Assembly: GCA_965279705.1 (NCBI GenBank)
Contig: OZ257257.1
Span: 2,108,001 to 2,172,000 of the forward strand
Source: Stagnimonas sp965279705
GTDB lineage: Bacteria > Pseudomonadota > Gammaproteobacteria > Nevskiales > Nevskiaceae
Direction: 5' to 3'
Length of the DNA stretch: 64,000 nt
The notes under the pieces are model-generated. The model saw nothing but the letters and a program-made list of their open reading frames with translations, did not search any database and had not been told where the DNA came from. Below are positions 7,887 to 19,942 of the stretch, in pieces. The stretch's first letter is position 1. Every line of letters starts with the position of its first letter. A program made the position numbers and the translations under genes.

Positions 7887-9743
7887 TCAATCCGCAGCGG
7901 CCGCCTCGATCCAGGGCAGCGTTTCGACGCGATCACCCGCATTCACCGGCAGGTAGAGCGTGGTCTTGTCGAGTGCCAGCTGCACGGTGGCACCAACGCC
8001 GACCGGCATCAGGTTGGGGCCGCCGGTGAGCAGGTTGGCCGTATCCACACCCACCGGCACGCCAGCAGCGGCAACCTGCGAGCCGAGCACCAGCACCAGC
8101 CGCGAACCGGCCTTGAGCAGGTTGTCCTGCATGAACAATTCGACGTTGACCGGGATGGCCGTGTCGGTGATGTCGAGCGCGCCAGCGGCGGGATCGGCGA
8201 CGTGGTTGAGGCTCTGCGCGGCGAAGTTCACGTAGCGGCGCGTGCCGTCGGGGAACTGCTCCAGCAGTGTGGCAACCAAGCCGGCCTTGGGACGATCAGC
8301 AGTGGCCTGGGTTTCGAGCCGCGGCAGGCCGGTGAGACGCATCGGCTTGTCGAGCGGCTCGCTGACGAAAGCAACCGAGTCGCCCGGCTGCACAGTGGCG
8401 AGATCATCGGTGTAGCTCACTTCGCCACTGCCCGCTGCGGCACCCAAGGTGCCGTCGACGGTGGGATGCAGCGCGAGCGTGCTGACCTGCGACGGCGGCC
8501 AGCTGGATTCATGCCGCCACACCGCGTCGTCGCCCTGGGTCTGCATCATCGGTGCGTCGAGAATGCCGGTGTCCTTGCCCTTCAGCCATTGGTCGAACCA
8601 GGCGACGAGTGTGAGCTGGAAGAAGTCCTTGCGGCAGGGTTCACCCACTTTGCAGGGCGTCTCCACCGTGGTTGGCTCGGGGTAGTTGTGCACCCACTGC
8701 CCATACCAGATGTGCAGGGGCACGCCGGTTTCCTTCACCACGTCGAGAAAGCCCTGCGTCATCTGCGGATCGACGTTCGCATCCTGATACCCCTGGATGT
8801 AGAACATCGACGGGCGCGGCTTGTCGAGCGAGGCCTTGATGAGCTTGATCGCATCGCGGTCATCCCAATAGGCCGGCTGCTTGTCGCCAGTCGCGGTGCT
8901 GTAGGCACCCTGTGCCTGGATTTCCACCTGCTCGGGACAAGCTTCGCCCGCCAGCTGCTCGACGAAGTTGACCGGGTCGGTGGGGCCGACGCCACCGTTG
9001 AGGCCGGCCGGGCCGGCACCGACGATGGCGTAGTAGTACGCCGTGAACGCACTGTTGCTGCCGCGACGCATGCCGTTGTTGAAGCTGTAGCGGTAGTAGT
9101 CGGTGATCGCCTCCATCGGTACCACTGTTTTCAGTGACGGCGGCGGGTCGACGAACAGTTCGTTGGCCGTGGTGCCGTCGTAGCTCACGCCGATCGCCGC
9201 CACCTTGCCGTTGCTCCACGGCTGCTTGGCCATGTATTCCACGGCTTCATACAACTGCTTGCGTTCGATCGCACCGCCATCGCGGAAGCAGTCGCTGGAA
9301 TTGCCGGTGCCCGCCACCGAGATGTGGCCGATGGCATAGCCGAACGGCAGCAGGAACTTGGCAAAGCTCGATCCCGTCTCGCCCAGCAGATTGGCCGGAC
9401 TGGTGGGGTCGCCGCCGCCGTAGTAGGGCGTGAAGATGATGACCAGAGGCTGGTCCTTGTCGCCGGGCGGGCGACGGATCCAGCCATCGAGCACCGCACC
9501 GCTGGAGGTGGGGATGCGGTACTGCTCCAGCTTGGCGTTTTCAAAGGTGATGCTGGGATCGGCGACCGAGAGATCGTGCAGATAGCTCGACAGCGCTTTG
9601 CCCTGGTCCTGCACCACCGGGTTCACCGGCACGGGCGCTACCGGTGTTGGTGCGATGACCATCGGGGCGGAATCGTTGCAGGCCGTGATGGCAAGGGAGA
9701 GCAGCAACAGGCTGGCAAAGCGGCAGACAGTCGAGGGCAACAT
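7887..9743 (-). CDS. CocE/NonD-type alpha/beta hydrolase, predicted lipoprotein
   Basis: A secreted serine hydrolase of the X-Pro dipeptidyl-peptidase/cocaine-esterase superfamily. The chosen start MLPSTVCRF at 9743 has GAGAAGAGA about 10 bases upstream; an in-frame ATG at 9764 is also possible. The N-terminus has a hydrophobic stretch ending in the lipobox LAITACND, so the mature protein should be lipid-anchored. The nucleophile elbow is GVSYDG in KVAAIGVSYDGTT, followed by a candidate Asp in GYQDANVDP and a His in WVHNYPEP. The C-terminal part fits the beta-rich domain of the family. Substrate unknown; it sits between hutH and hutF, but nothing links its chemistry to histidine. Confidence 0.8.
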   Translation of the reverse strand: MLPSTVCRFASLLLLSLAITACNDSAPMVIAPTPVAPVPVNPVVQDQGKALSSYLHDLSVADPSITFENAKLEQYRIPTSSGAVLDGWIRRPPGDKDQPLVIIFTPYYGGGDPTSPANLLGETGSSFAKFLLPFGYAIGHISVAGTGNSSDCFRDGGAIERKQLYEAVEYMAKQPWSNGKVAAIGVSYDGTTANELFVDPPPSLKTVVPMEAITDYYRYSFNNGMRRGSNSAFTAYYYAIVGAGPAGLNGGVGPTDPVNFVEQLAGEACPEQVEIQAQGAYSTATGDKQPAYWDDRDAIKLIKASLDKPRPSMFYIQGYQDANVDPQMTQGFLDVVKETGVPLHIWYGQWVHNYPEPTTVETPCKVGEPCRKDFFQLTLVAWFDQWLKGKDTGILDAPMMQTQGDDAVWRHESSWPPSQVSTLALHPTVDGTLGAAAGSGEVSYTDDLATVQPGDSVAFVSEPLDKPMRLTGLPRLETQATADRPKAGLVATLLEQFPDGTRRYVNFAAQSLNHVADPAAGALDITDTAIPVNVELFMQDNLLKAGSRLVLVLGSQVAAAGVPVGVDTANLLTGGPNLMPVGVGATVQLALDKTTLYLPVNAGDRVETLPWIEAAAAD

Positions 9744-9903
9744 GGCGGTTTCGTCTCTTCTCATTGGGCATCACGCGGTCAGTCCTTGTCCGCAACACCC
9801 CTGTGGAGAGCTCTCCCTCGCTCTAACAAGACCTAGCAAAAATGACGCCAGCGTCTTTTCATCCTGTTTAACGCAGCAACCGCACTATTGATGACAAGGC
9901 CGA

Positions 9904-11448
9904 CTACATCACCGCCGACGGCAGCACGCTGGCGACTGCGGGGGTCAGGCCCGCTTCGGCCAGCAGCGCGATGGCGGCCGCAATGTCCGGCGCGAAATAG
10001 CGATCCTCGCCGTAGAACGGCACCCGATCGCGTACTGCGTCGCGCACCAACTGCAAGGCTGCGGATGTCTTCAGCGGCGCATGGAAGTCGATGCCCTGCA
10101 CTGCCGCCAGCAGCTCGATGGCGACGATGCCACGCGTGTTGGCGGCCATCTCCAGCAGGCGCCGCGCACCGAAGGTGGCCATGCTGACGTGGTCTTCCTG
10201 ATTCGCCGAAGTGGGCAGGCTGTCGACGCTCGCCGGATGCGCCAGCGACTTGTTCTCGCTGGCGAGTGCCGCCGCCGTCACGTGCGCCATCATGAAGCCG
10301 GAGTTGAGGCCGGGGCTGGCGACCAGAAAAGACGGCAAGCCCGAGAGCGTCGCGTCGATCAGCAGCGCGATGCGCCGCTCGCTGAGCGCGCCGATCTCGG
10401 CGATGGCGAGGGCGAGCGTGTCGGCGGCAAGCGCCACGGGCTCCGCATGAAAATTGCCGCCGGAGATCACCTCGCCCGCCGCACCATTCTCGCCAGCAAA
10501 CGCCAGGGGATTGTCGGTGACGGCATTGGCCTCGATCACCAGCGTGCGCGCCGTGTTGTGCAGCAGGTCGAGGCAGGCACCCATCACCTGCGGCTGGCAG
10601 CGCAGCGAGTACGGGTCCTGCACGCGGTCATCGTTGTCGCGGTGCGAGGCGCGGATGGCGCTACCGGCCAGCAACTCGCGGTAGACGCCAGCCACGGCGA
10701 TCTGTCCCGGCTGGCCGCGCACGGCATGGATGCGCGCATCGAAAGGCGCATCGCTGCCCTTGGCGGCATCCACTGACAAGGCTCCGGCGACTACGGCGGC
10801 GGCAAACAAATCCTCGGCCTCGAACAAGCCGCGCAACGCGAGCGCGGTGGAAACCTGGGTGCCGTTGAGCAGCGCCAGCCCCTCTTTGGCCGCAAGGCGC
10901 AGCGGCTCGATACCCGCCTCTTGCAACGCCTCGATGGCCGGCAGCGTGACGCCATGCAAACGCACCTCGCCCTCGCCCATCAGCGCCAGCGTCAGATGCG
11001 CCAGCGGGGCCAGATCGCCGCTGGCACCGACCGAACCCTTGCCGGGGATGCACGGCAGGATGTCTGCATTGCTCAAGGCCAGCAGCGACTCGATGACCAC
11101 CGGCCGCACGCCGGAGAACCCGCGCGCCAGACTCGCCGCCTTGAGTGCCAGGATCAGCCGCACGGTGGCGTCGTCCAGCAGCGGCCCGGTGCCCACCGCA
11201 TGCGAGCGCACGAGGTTGCGTTGCAGCTGTTCGAGCTGCGCGTTGGGGATGTGGGTTTTGGCCAGCTTGCCGAAGCCGGTGTTGATGCCATACGCCGGTG
11301 CGCCTGCCGCCACCACCGCCTGCACGATGGCCGCCGACGCGAGGATGGCCGGCAGTGCCGCCGGGTCGAGTGCCAGCTGGCAGCCCGGTGCGGTGAGCTG
11401 TCGCATCTGTTCGAGCGTGAGCAGCCCGGGTTTGAGCACTTGCATCAT
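9904..11448 (-). CDS. hutH: Histidine ammonia-lyase HutH
   Basis: Converts L-histidine to trans-urocanate and ammonia, the first step of histidine catabolism. The 514-aa protein carries the Ala-Ser-Gly triad (142-144, in GASGDLAPL) that cyclises to the MIO electrophile, and Tyr53 in YGINTGFGKL. The segment NQEDHVSMATFGARR near 415 is typical of HAL. The gene begins 39 bases after hutU and is followed by 160 bases before the CocE-like gene. The 9765-9903 gap holds no evident terminator hairpin. Confidence 0.96.
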   Translation of the reverse strand: MMQVLKPGLLTLEQMRQLTAPGCQLALDPAALPAILASAAIVQAVVAAGAPAYGINTGFGKLAKTHIPNAQLEQLQRNLVRSHAVGTGPLLDDATVRLILALKAASLARGFSGVRPVVIESLLALSNADILPCIPGKGSVGASGDLAPLAHLTLALMGEGEVRLHGVTLPAIEALQEAGIEPLRLAAKEGLALLNGTQVSTALALRGLFEAEDLFAAAVVAGALSVDAAKGSDAPFDARIHAVRGQPGQIAVAGVYRELLAGSAIRASHRDNDDRVQDPYSLRCQPQVMGACLDLLHNTARTLVIEANAVTDNPLAFAGENGAAGEVISGGNFHAEPVALAADTLALAIAEIGALSERRIALLIDATLSGLPSFLVASPGLNSGFMMAHVTAAALASENKSLAHPASVDSLPTSANQEDHVSMATFGARRLLEMAANTRGIVAIELLAAVQGIDFHAPLKTSAALQLVRDAVRDRVPFYGEDRYFAPDIAAAIALLAEAGLTPAVASVLPSAVM

Positions 11449-11487
11449 CAGGGAATCGTCCTTTGCATCTTTGGGTTGTCGAGCAGC

Positions 11488-13179
<1,692 letters not shown>

Positions 13180-13227
13180 GCAGACAAGCCTCACGCGGTG
13201 ATCACCATCTTGTCAGCTCAGGTTACT

Positions 13228-14493
13228 TCACTCCTCCTCAGGCAACCATCGGCCTTTCGCTGCGGCGTTGTCGGCTGGTGACACGCCTTCTGTTCTCATC
13301 CGCCGCTGCCAGTGCATGCGCAGCTTTTGCTGCATCTCGTCCAGCAAGCCTTGCGCCACCGCCGCGCTCAGACCCATGCGCCCTGCTCCAGCCATTGCAT
13401 TTTGGAGGCTGCGCTCGCGGCCTTGGGGGCCGATGCCGAGTGCCTGATAGCGGGTATCGGCACCGATGGTGGGCAGCAGATCGAAGGCGGGCGCGAGCTG
13501 CCAGTGGCCACGCACGTCCATCAAGAAGCCGTGGTTCTTGCCGTGATCGTCGGTGTTGCCGATGAGCACGTTGAAGACCATGCGGCGGAACAGTTCGCGG
13601 AGGGTCTCCTTGATATCTTTCGCCACCACGATCTGCCGTACGAGGTCGGCGATGCCACCGTAGCTGGCCCAGTCCTGCGCGCTGGCCTCGCTGGCGCTGC
13701 TGCGGTTCCACAGGCCGTGGGCGCTGGCGTAGTGGGCGGTGCGGCCATCTGGCAGGCGATCAAAGCGGCGGATGAGCGCGACGCTCTTGCTGCCCAAGGC
13801 GACGAAGTGCGTCTCGCAGGCATTGATACCGCAGCTCTTCGCGAGCTTCATCGTCGCCACTTCAAGCCGGGGCAGATCAGCGGTGTCGTCGTGCTTGGCG
13901 AACTTGGCGATCCAGTGGCGGCCCTTGTCATCTGCGGCGGCAATCTTGGGGCGCACACCGCCCAGGCTGGTACCGGCGGCCATCAGTTCGCGTACAGCTT
14001 TCTGCATCGGCTTACCGAGTTGCACGGCTTCGGCGGCTTCGAGCGCAGCACCGAGTTGGTCGAGTGCGGGCGCCTCGGCGCGTGGCTTGCAGTGGGTGGC
14101 GCTACCCGAAAACAGCAGGCTGCCGGCGCCGTGGCCTTCCATACGCAGCAGGGCGTCGAGTGGCGTTTTCAGGCTTTTGGGATGCAGGTGCAGCATCACG
14201 CGTTGGCCCCAGGCATCCGGTGCGGCATCACCCAATACACCTTGCAGGTTGCTGGCGATCAGACCGATGGGCAGCGTACGGGTTGCAGCTGGCACATCGG
14301 CAAGCGATAGCGGCAGGTGGCGCGGGTCTAGCGGCTGCGCATCGCGACGCTCCAGATAGCTTTGCGCATAGACAAACTCAGCACGGCGCTCGTCGAGCAG
14401 GTCCACCCGTCCCACGACGATGGGCGTACCTGTGAGATCACTCCACACATAGGCGCGGTTGCTGGCGGTTGCAGTCACGGCGTGCGTGCTCAT
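13228..14493 (-). CDS. hipA: HipA-family toxin kinase
   Basis: Serine/threonine kinase of the HipA family; the best-known members phosphorylate glutamyl-tRNA synthetase and cause growth arrest. The start MSTHAVTAT at 14493 shares one base with the hipB stop (TGATG), giving 421 aa. The N-terminal domain contains GRVDLLDERRAEFVY and an LQGVLGDAAPDAWG segment. The catalytic loop is GNTDDHGKNHGFL near residue 305, and the metal-binding Asp is in LAPAFDLLPT near 330. All kinase residues look intact, so the toxin is probably active. Its true target is unknown. Confidence 0.88.
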   Translation of the reverse strand: MSTHAVTATASNRAYVWSDLTGTPIVVGRVDLLDERRAEFVYAQSYLERRDAQPLDPRHLPLSLADVPAATRTLPIGLIASNLQGVLGDAAPDAWGQRVMLHLHPKSLKTPLDALLRMEGHGAGSLLFSGSATHCKPRAEAPALDQLGAALEAAEAVQLGKPMQKAVRELMAAGTSLGGVRPKIAAADDKGRHWIAKFAKHDDTADLPRLEVATMKLAKSCGINACETHFVALGSKSVALIRRFDRLPDGRTAHYASAHGLWNRSSASEASAQDWASYGGIADLVRQIVVAKDIKETLRELFRRMVFNVLIGNTDDHGKNHGFLMDVRGHWQLAPAFDLLPTIGADTRYQALGIGPQGRERSLQNAMAGAGRMGLSAAVAQGLLDEMQQKLRMHWQRRMRTEGVSPADNAAAKGRWLPEEE

Positions 14494-14810
14494 CAAAAAC
14501 TTTCGTCCGCCGGTTTGCGTGCGCGCTGTGCCCTGCTGGCGGGCACCTGCGCCCTGGCGGCTTCGATGAGGTGCAGCCACGCGTCGCCAAGACCCAGAAA
14601 TTCCATCGCAGCCGCATAAATGCCGATCTGCACCGTCGGCATGCCGCGCTCCATGCGCTGCACGGTGGCAGTGGCAATGAGCAGGCGCTGTGCCAGCTCT
14701 GCTCGCGGCCAGCGGCGCGCGGTGCGCGCGCTACGCAACAAGGCACCCAGTTCGCGCAGCGGTGCAAGTGTAGTTTCTGGCAACAGAATCGGAGTAGGTG
14801 ACTTTTTCAA
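14493..14810 (-). CDS. hipB: HipB-like XRE-family antitoxin/repressor
   Basis: The 105-aa protein has a helix-turn-helix domain around residues 18-70 (GALLRSARTARRWPRAELAQ, then a recognition helix in ATATVQRMERG). It should bind DNA and neutralise HipA. The only reasonable start is TTG at 14810: an in-frame TGA lies 6 bases upstream of it and no ATG occurs before residue 53. The start choice is supported by the promoter and inverted repeat immediately upstream. It is coupled to hipA by a one-base overlap. Confidence 0.85.
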   Translation of the reverse strand: MKKSPTPILLPETTLAPLRELGALLRSARTARRWPRAELAQRLLIATATVQRMERGMPTVQIGIYAAAMEFLGLGDAWLHLIEAARAQVPASRAQRARKPADESF

Positions 14811-14812
14811 AA

Positions 14813-14861
14813 TAGCTCATTAGTGAGTCATTAAGTGCCTTTATAGATCACTAATGAGCTA
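14813..14861. promoter_or_regulatory. hipBA operator: perfect 14-bp inverted repeat
   Basis: TAGCTCATTAGTGA (14813-14826) and TCACTAATGAGCTA (14848-14861) are exact reverse complements separated by 21 bases. Each arm contains a small imperfect palindrome, TCA-N4-TGA, at 14817-14826 and 14848-14857. The centres are 31 bp apart, about three helical turns, so two HipB dimers could bind the same face. One site covers the promoter spacer, the other the start of the leader. This is what autorepression by an antitoxin would need. Confidence 0.7.
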
Positions 14862-14874
14862 ATTTCAATTTCAA
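14840..14874 (-). promoter_or_regulatory. Predicted sigma70 promoter of hipBA
   Basis: Read on the minus strand, TTGAAA (14863-14868) is followed by a 17-base spacer and TATAAA (14840-14845), close to consensus. A second TTGAAA (14869-14874) precedes it. The predicted transcript would begin about 20-25 bases upstream of the hipB TTG. The -35 element begins just beyond the thiC stop, and one arm of the inverted repeat lies between -35 and -10. Confidence 0.75.
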
Positions 14875-14876
14875 CA

Positions 14877-16769
<1,893 letters not shown>

Positions 16770-16823
16770 CAAAATCTCCTGCGGCGGGCAGGAAGACGGG
16801 CGCAGCACCGCGGCAAGCGCCCT

Positions 16824-16908
16824 GCCTTCCCTCGCCGACGTTTGAAACGGGTCGGCCAGGTTCCAAGAGTGTGTTCTCAGCCTGCGCAACTCGCGCAAGC
16901 ACCCCCGG
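16824..16908 (-). ncRNA. TPP riboswitch (thi box) in the thiC leader
   Basis: Read on the minus strand, the region contains the conserved order GGGGTGC, GGCTGAGA, then TTGGAACCTGG and GAGGGAAGG. These match the sensor core of thiamine-pyrophosphate riboswitches, with the pyrimidine-sensing CTGAGA at about 16875-16880. The stem loop between the last two elements is GCCGACC...GTCGGC. It ends about 55 bases upstream of the thiC start. High TPP should shut down thiC, by occluding the ribosome-binding site or by termination; I cannot tell which. Confidence 0.9.
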
Positions 16909-17014
16909 CTGGATGGCGACAGGGTAACTCAAGCTCGGCCATTTCATGGGACTGTCATGTTCATGTCGCAGTGCGGTATTACTTTGCGCATCGCTCCCCG
17001 TTCCGGTTTTTGTC

Positions 17015-18175
17015 ATGCGTCTGTCCGCCCTGCTGATCCCCGCCCTGTTGCTCACTGCCTGCGGCAACAGCGATGTGCCGTCCGTGCCGAATGCCGTCAC
17101 ACCCAGCGTGCCAGTTAGCGGCAGTGCGCCGAAGGTGCGCTTCGTGGCTTTTGGCGACGCGGGACAAGCCGCCCAAGGCGGTCCGGCCGCGCAGACTGCG
17201 GTCGGCGATGCAATGGCGGCCGTGTGTGCCGCACGTGGCTGCGATTTTGCGCTGGAGTTCGGCGACAACTTCTATCTCTCGGGCGTGGCCAGCACCGCCG
17301 ATGCCCAATGGCAGAGCAAGTTCGAACTGCCCTACGCCAAGCTCAAGGTGCCAGTGTTCGCCACACTCGGTAATCACGACAACAGCCAGGGGCCGGGTGA
17401 GGGCAGCAGCAACGCACGCGGCAATTTCCAGGTCGCCTACCACTCGGCTGCCGACAACGTCAGCAAGAAGTGGAACATGCCGTCGCGCTATTACCGCTTC
17501 ACGGCACCCCTGAGCACGCAGGGCAACGATTTCACCATCAACACTCCGACCGGCTACACACTGCCCTCCACCGCACAGACACCGCTGGTGGAGTTCTTCA
17601 GCCTCGACTCCAGCCCGCTCACGTCCATCGTCGCGGATATCAACCCGACCTATAACTACCTCACCTACGGGCCGACGCATTTGCAGTGGTTTCAGCAGGG
17701 CCTGACGAACAGCAAGGCGAAGTGGAAGATCGCCTTCGCGCACCACCCCTATGTGAGCAATGGCCTGCACGGCAACGCCGGCACCTTCGATGGCACACCT
17801 GCCCTGCTGCCCGGCACCACCAGCGGCAAGCCCTGGCTGGATTTCCACACCGAATCGTCCTGCAAGATGGGCCTGGACTTCTTCATGTTCGGGCACGACC
17901 ACGATGTTGAGTGGCTGAAACCCGTCGCGGCCTGCAACGGCAAGACCCAGTTCATCCTCAGCGGCACCAGCGAGCAGCCGCGCGCCTTTGGCGACGCCGC
18001 GCGCAATGCGACCTACTATCAGAAGGACAATGTGCTGGCATTCTTCTGGTTCGAGTTCGAGGGCGAAAAAATGACAGGTGCCGCCTATGTGCTGGATGCA
18101 AACATGCAGCTGCCGAAAAACGGCGACGGCAGTCTGAAATCGGATTTCGAGCAGTCGATGGCGCGCATCCCATGA
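17015..18175 (+). CDS. Metallophosphoesterase lipoprotein, purple-acid-phosphatase-like (copy 1)
   Basis: Predicted secreted phosphatase, 386 aa. The ATG at 17015 gives MRLSALLIPALLLTACGNS, a textbook lipoprotein signal with lipobox LLTAC. The dinuclear metal motifs are FVAFGDAGQ, EFGDNFY, LGNHDNS, AHHPYVSNG and FGHDHDVEWL, in the order seen in tartrate-resistant acid phosphatase-like enzymes. An upstream in-frame extension from 16946 would destroy the signal peptide. The stop overlaps the next gene in ATGA. It is clearly paralogous to the protein at 18784-19923. Substrate unknown. Confidence 0.87.
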   Translation: MRLSALLIPALLLTACGNSDVPSVPNAVTPSVPVSGSAPKVRFVAFGDAGQAAQGGPAAQTAVGDAMAAVCAARGCDFALEFGDNFYLSGVASTADAQWQSKFELPYAKLKVPVFATLGNHDNSQGPGEGSSNARGNFQVAYHSAADNVSKKWNMPSRYYRFTAPLSTQGNDFTINTPTGYTLPSTAQTPLVEFFSLDSSPLTSIVADINPTYNYLTYGPTHLQWFQQGLTNSKAKWKIAFAHHPYVSNGLHGNAGTFDGTPALLPGTTSGKPWLDFHTESSCKMGLDFFMFGHDHDVEWLKPVAACNGKTQFILSGTSEQPRAFGDAARNATYYQKDNVLAFFWFEFEGEKMTGAAYVLDANMQLPKNGDGSLKSDFEQSMARIP

Positions 18176-18702
18176 GGGCTTGGCTGGCCTTGTTATGCCT
18201 GAGCCTGCCGCTGGCGGCACAGGCAGCGCGGGTGCAGGGCGATGGATTTTCCATCGACGTGCCAGAGGGTTGGCAGATGCAGCAGGGGGTGATGGGTGTG
18301 CCGCTGATGGCCCGCCCACCTCAGGCGACCGACGTAGAAGGCTGGGGCCAGGATCTGCTCACCGTCACGGCCGAGCCGGCCGACCGCCGTCGCACCTGTC
18401 TCGAAGGTTTCACCCTGCGCAAACTGGCCCAGTTCGGCTATCACGCCTCCGAGTTTCAGAAGCTGGAAGAAGAAGCGCTGGAGCTGCCCGCCAAGAATGG
18501 CCGCGTCGCCACCCGCCTGACGCTGCGCTACCGCGAGGGCCCGCGCGAGCTGATGGCCTACGTGCTGATTCTCGATGCCGGCAGCCACTTCCTGACGGCG
18601 ACGGTCACCTCATCCCCTGCCCGTTTCGAGTTTCAGCGCGCGCGCTTTCGCACGCTGGTCGAGAGCCTGCGGCCTGCATCCGCCAAGCCGCCCAAGCGGT
18701 AA
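18172..18702 (+). CDS. Exported protein of unknown function
   Basis: A 176-aa protein beginning MRAWLALLCLSLPLAAQA, a signal peptide with an AQA-A cleavage site. The mature part starts with GFSIDVPEGWQMQQG, a beginning seen in PsbP/DcrB-like periplasmic folds, but I do not recognise the family with confidence. No catalytic motif is evident. Its start overlaps the stop of the first phosphoesterase by 4 bases, so the two are translationally coupled. The second phosphoesterase copy follows after 81 bases. Confidence 0.75.
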   Translation: MRAWLALLCLSLPLAAQAARVQGDGFSIDVPEGWQMQQGVMGVPLMARPPQATDVEGWGQDLLTVTAEPADRRRTCLEGFTLRKLAQFGYHASEFQKLEEEALELPAKNGRVATRLTLRYREGPRELMAYVLILDAGSHFLTATVTSSPARFEFQRARFRTLVESLRPASAKPPKR

Positions 18703-18783
18703 ACACGGGCATAGAATCCGGCTGGCACAGAACCGCATACTGCCTTCGACGCTGCCTACATTTTTCTTTTTTTGGTCTCCGCC

Positions 18784-19923
18784 ATGAATCGTTCCAGCAC
18801 CCTTGCCGCACTGATTTTTTCCGCCCCGCTGTTCACCGCCTGCGGCATCAGCCAGCCACCGGATCTCGGCGACACCACGCCCGTCACACCGGTGACGCCC
18901 GTTGCCCCCAAGGTGCGCTTCCTCGCTTTTGGCGATGCCGGCCGCGCCAACGACAACCAGAACGCCGTAGGTGCGGCAATGGCACAGCTCTGTGCGCTCA
19001 AGGGTTGCGACTTCGCGCTGGAGCTGGGCGATAACTTCTACGACGCGGGCGTGTCATCGACTGCCGACGAACAATGGCAGAGCAAGTTCGAGACGCCCTA
19101 CAAGGCGCTCAACATCCCGATCTACGCCACACTGGGCAACCACGACAACTCCTCGGCTCTCGGCGCACAGATCGGCGCCGGTGAAGGCTCTTCCAACGCC
19201 CGCGGCAATTTCCAGGTCGACTACACCAATCTGGCCGGCACCTCTGGCAAATGGAAGATGCCGGCGCGCTATCACGCGTTCACCGCGCCGCTGGCGGCTT
19301 CGGCCGCTGATACGCCCATCATCGAGTTCTTCTGCCTGGACTCCAGCCCTCTGGCCGCGACGCTGGCCGACCCCTCGCCGGCCTACAACGCCGCCACCTA
19401 CGGGCCGACCCAGTTGCAGTGGTTCCAGAGCGCGATCCTGGCCAGCAAGGCGAAGTGGACGGTGGCCTTCGCACATCACCCCTATGTCTCGAACGGCACG
19501 CACGGCAATGCCGGCGAGTTCGAGGGCTTGCCGAGCACGTCCACCGGGCCGCTGCCCATCGGCCTGCCGTTCACCGCCAACGGACAGCCCTGGAAGGACT
19601 TTCTCGACCAGAGCCTGTGTGCGATGAACGTGGACTTCTTCATGTTCGGCCACGATCACCTTCTGGAGTGGCTGAAGCCGGTGGCGACTTGCAACGCCAA
19701 GACCGAATTCATCCTCTCGGGCGGCGGCTCCGACGTGCGCGAGTTCAAGGATGCCACGCTCAACCCCACCTACTGGCAGAAGGATCTGGCGCAGGGCTTT
19801 TTCTGGTTCGAGGTGAGCGCTACCGAACTCAAGGGCGAGTCGTACTTCTTCACCGACGGCAAGCTGCCTCTGGATGCAGCTGGCCAGCCGGCCCCGGCGT
19901 TCACCCGCACCGTCAGCAAGTAG
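18784..19923 (+). CDS. Metallophosphoesterase lipoprotein, purple-acid-phosphatase-like (copy 2)
   Basis: A 379-aa paralogue of the protein at 17015-18175. The ATG at 18784 gives MNRSSTLAALIFSAPLFTACG with lipobox LFTAC. Metal motifs are FLAFGDAGR, ELGDNFYDAG, LGNHDNS, AHHPYVSNG and FGHDHLLEWL. The two copies align along nearly the whole length (for example EGSSNARGNFQV and YGPTxLQWFQ in both), so this is a tandem duplication that has since diverged. The diheme cytochrome gene follows after 19 bases. Confidence 0.87.
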   Translation: MNRSSTLAALIFSAPLFTACGISQPPDLGDTTPVTPVTPVAPKVRFLAFGDAGRANDNQNAVGAAMAQLCALKGCDFALELGDNFYDAGVSSTADEQWQSKFETPYKALNIPIYATLGNHDNSSALGAQIGAGEGSSNARGNFQVDYTNLAGTSGKWKMPARYHAFTAPLAASAADTPIIEFFCLDSSPLAATLADPSPAYNAATYGPTQLQWFQSAILASKAKWTVAFAHHPYVSNGTHGNAGEFEGLPSTSTGPLPIGLPFTANGQPWKDFLDQSLCAMNVDFFMFGHDHLLEWLKPVATCNAKTEFILSGGGSDVREFKDATLNPTYWQKDLAQGFFWFEVSATELKGESYFFTDGKLPLDAAGQPAPAFTRTVSK

Positions 19924-19942
19924 CTACGCGGCGGATGGCGTC

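Noticed and set aside
6540..9137. 865-residue open frame on the plus strand
   Set aside because: It is antisense to hutF and the CocE-like gene, which both have clear catalytic motifs; long antisense frames are common in GC-rich DNA and this one has no recognisable domain.
13180..13194. GTG start for hutU
   Set aside because: The likely ribosome-binding GAGG lies within it, before the ATG at 13179.
16770..16898. Longer thiC start at 16898
   Set aside because: It would translate the riboswitch; the ATG at 16769 has a proper ribosome-binding site.
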